Below, piece by piece: positions 62,938-64,000 of a DNA stretch of 64,000 bases. The position numbers and the translations under genes were made by a program. Within the stretch, counting starts at the first letter, position 1; each line of letters begins with the position of its first letter. Below the pieces are notes generated by a model. The model was not told the DNA's origin. It was given only the letters and a program-made list of their open reading frames with translations, and did no database searches. The DNA comes from Albirhodobacter sp042466415 (GTDB lineage: Bacteria; Pseudomonadota; Alphaproteobacteria; Rhodobacterales; Rhodobacteraceae): NCBI RefSeq assembly GCF_042466415.1, contig NZ_JAXHCH010000002.1, positions 1,302,001 to 1,366,000 of the forward strand, read 5' to 3'.

Positions 62938-63780
62938 ATGTCGGCCTCTTTCAAGACATCTGCCGCGCAGAACGCCGCCGTGCAGGACATCGCCGTGCAG
63001 GACACTCCGGACATCGCCGGACACCGCCCCCCGCTCCCCGATCGCGCGCTGTTCCGCCGCGGCTGGCGCGATGGCTATGTGGCCTGCCTGCCGTTCATCC
63101 TCGTAATGGTGCCATTCTCGATCCTGTTCGGGGTTGTGGGAAAGGATGCCGGGCTCGATATTTTGCAAGTGATGGCGATGAGCATCGTTGTCATTGCAGG
63201 CTCAGCCCAATTCGCGGCGGTGGCGTTGCTGCAAGAAAACGCGCCGATCCTTATCATCCTCGCTGCATCGCTGGCGGTGAATTTGCGGATGGCGATGTAT
63301 TCGGCGGCCTTGCAGCCGCATGTCGGCAAGGCGCCGCGCAAGGCGCGGATGTTGATGGCTTATGCCATGGTCGATCAGACATTCGCCGTCGCCGTCAAAA
63401 CCTATGAGGCGCGCCCCGAGATGACGATGCCGGAGAAGATCGGCTATTATTTCGGATGTGTCTCGTGCATCTGCCCGCTTTGGTATTTGGGCTGTTTTGC
63501 GGGCGCTTTGATGGGGCAGGCAATCCCGCCAGAGCTTTCGCTCGATTTCGCGGTTCCGATTTGCTTCATCTCCGTGGTCGCGCCGATGTTGCGCAGCCTC
63601 CCCCATATCGCCGCCGCGCTCGCATCGAGCATCGTGACGGTGGTGTTCGCGGGGCTGCCGTGGAACCTCGCGCTGCTCATCGCGGCGGCGGTCGGCATGG
63701 TGGTTGGCGCACAGGTCGAATACTGGCGTGCGCGGCGCATCGCGGCACAGGCGCACCATGAGGGAGTGACCCATGATTGA
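62938..63780 (+). CDS. azlC: AzlC family branched-chain amino acid exporter, large subunit
   Basis: This 280-residue permease exports branched-chain amino acids with AzlD. After a 40-residue polar N-terminus, the family signature GWRDGYVACLPFILVMVPFS and SIVVIAGSAQFAAVALLQ follow, with about eight transmembrane segments. The N-terminus carries a short duplicated stretch (AVQDIAVQDT, from a near-perfect 15-base repeat at about 62978-63007). Its stop overlaps azlD by eight bases. Confidence 0.92.
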   Translation: MSASFKTSAAQNAAVQDIAVQDTPDIAGHRPPLPDRALFRRGWRDGYVACLPFILVMVPFSILFGVVGKDAGLDILQVMAMSIVVIAGSAQFAAVALLQENAPILIILAASLAVNLRMAMYSAALQPHVGKAPRKARMLMAYAMVDQTFAVAVKTYEARPEMTMPEKIGYYFGCVSCICPLWYLGCFAGALMGQAIPPELSLDFAVPICFISVVAPMLRSLPHIAAALASSIVTVVFAGLPWNLALLIAAAVGMVVGAQVEYWRARRIAAQAHHEGVTHD

Positions 63781-64000
63781 TCCCAAAACCTTCTGGATCG
63801 TGACCGCGCTTTTGGGCATCGGCAGCTATTTGATCCGCTATTCGTTCATTGGTTTTTGGGGGGATCGGCAATTGCCGGACTGGGCGCAAACGCATCTGCG
63901 CTATGTCGCCGCCTCCGTGTTTCCGGCGCTGATCCTGCCCGCGCTGTTATGGCCCAAAGCCACGGAGGGCGAGATCGACCCCGCGCGGATCGTGGCGGCG
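63773..64000 (+). CDS. azlD: AzlD family branched-chain amino acid exporter, small subunit (3'-truncated)
   Basis: The frame opens at ATG 63773, eight bases inside azlC, and stays open to the window end. It encodes 76 residues of a small hydrophobic protein (FWIVTALLGIGSYLIRYSF, then YVAASVFPALILPALLWP), the usual AzlD beginning of a roughly 100-residue protein. The rest lies outside the window. Confidence 0.88.
   Translation, partial: MIDPKTFWIVTALLGIGSYLIRYSFIGFWGDRQLPDWAQTHLRYVAASVFPALILPALLWPKATEGEIDPARIVAA

Overview
The window looks like ordinary chromosome from an alphaproteobacterium of the order Rhodobacterales. The evidence is gene content and gene order: ccmABCDG beside aconitase, secD-secF followed by a Mth938-like gene, trpE separated from trpGDC by a YibQ-like gene, trpC-moaC-moeA-lexA, comEC divergent from gltX-gltA, surE-pcm-nlpD, tatABC followed by a DUF815 ATPase, and a lexA promoter with the alphaproteobacterial GTTC-N7-GTTC operator. 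The DNA is GC-rich and densely coding, with many ATGA, GTGA or TAATG start/stop overlaps. No rRNA, insertion sequence, prophage, integrase or CRISPR array is visible. The genus cannot be set from the sequence alone.

Layout. 1-9.5 kb: the end of aconitase, a TM2 membrane protein, cytochrome c maturation (ccmA-B-C-D-G) and the Sec accessory complex (yajC, secD, secF). 9.7-15.9 kb: an M20 amidohydrolase, mazG, dusA, a secreted-type Hint protein, a YbjN-like exported protein and a YitT-like membrane protein. 16-20 kb: an ExbB-ExbD-ExbD-TonB operon and a glycosyltransferase. 20-25 kb: tRNA-Pro(TGG), a DUF192 protein, a double cold-shock protein, pdxH, fabI, a LysE exporter, a phosphoribosyltransferase and lexA. 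25-38.8 kb: molybdopterin genes moaC and moeA, trpC-D-G, a YibQ-like deacetylase, trpE, a PpiD-like chaperone, an aminotransferase and comEC.

38.8-52.6 kb: gltX, gltA, an SDR, surE-pcm-nlpD, a DUF815 ATPase with tatC-B-A, marC, a retropepsin-like protease, a small membrane protein, a periplasmic thioredoxin with a thiol-based ArsR repressor (SoxS/SoxR or SqrR type), and serS. 52.9-55.5 kb: a TspO/MBR-like membrane protein and a DHA2 drug-efflux transporter. 55.5-62.8 kb is the clearest accessory pathway, a hexuronate/unsaturated-uronate catabolic locus: kdgK and a GntR/FCD regulator on one strand and kdgF-kduI-kduD-uxuB plus two further dehydrogenases on the other. The window ends inside azlD of an azlCD amino-acid exporter.

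The uronate locus hangs together as a pathway. KdgF opens unsaturated uronates, KduI and KduD convert the product to 2-keto-3-deoxygluconate, UxuB feeds saturated uronates in through mannonate, and KdgK phosphorylates KDG for the Entner-Doudoroff route. No uptake system, polysaccharide lyase, mannonate dehydratase or KDPG aldolase is present here. I found no wholly new multi-gene system. The most useful leads are regulatory sites (three-half-site SOS operator, inverted repeats at exbB, tatA/marC and the uronate promoter), a terminator-like hairpin inside tatABC, an NlpD that has lost its metal ligands, an orphan persulfide-sensor/thioredoxin pair, and the two unassigned dehydrogenases of the uronate locus.
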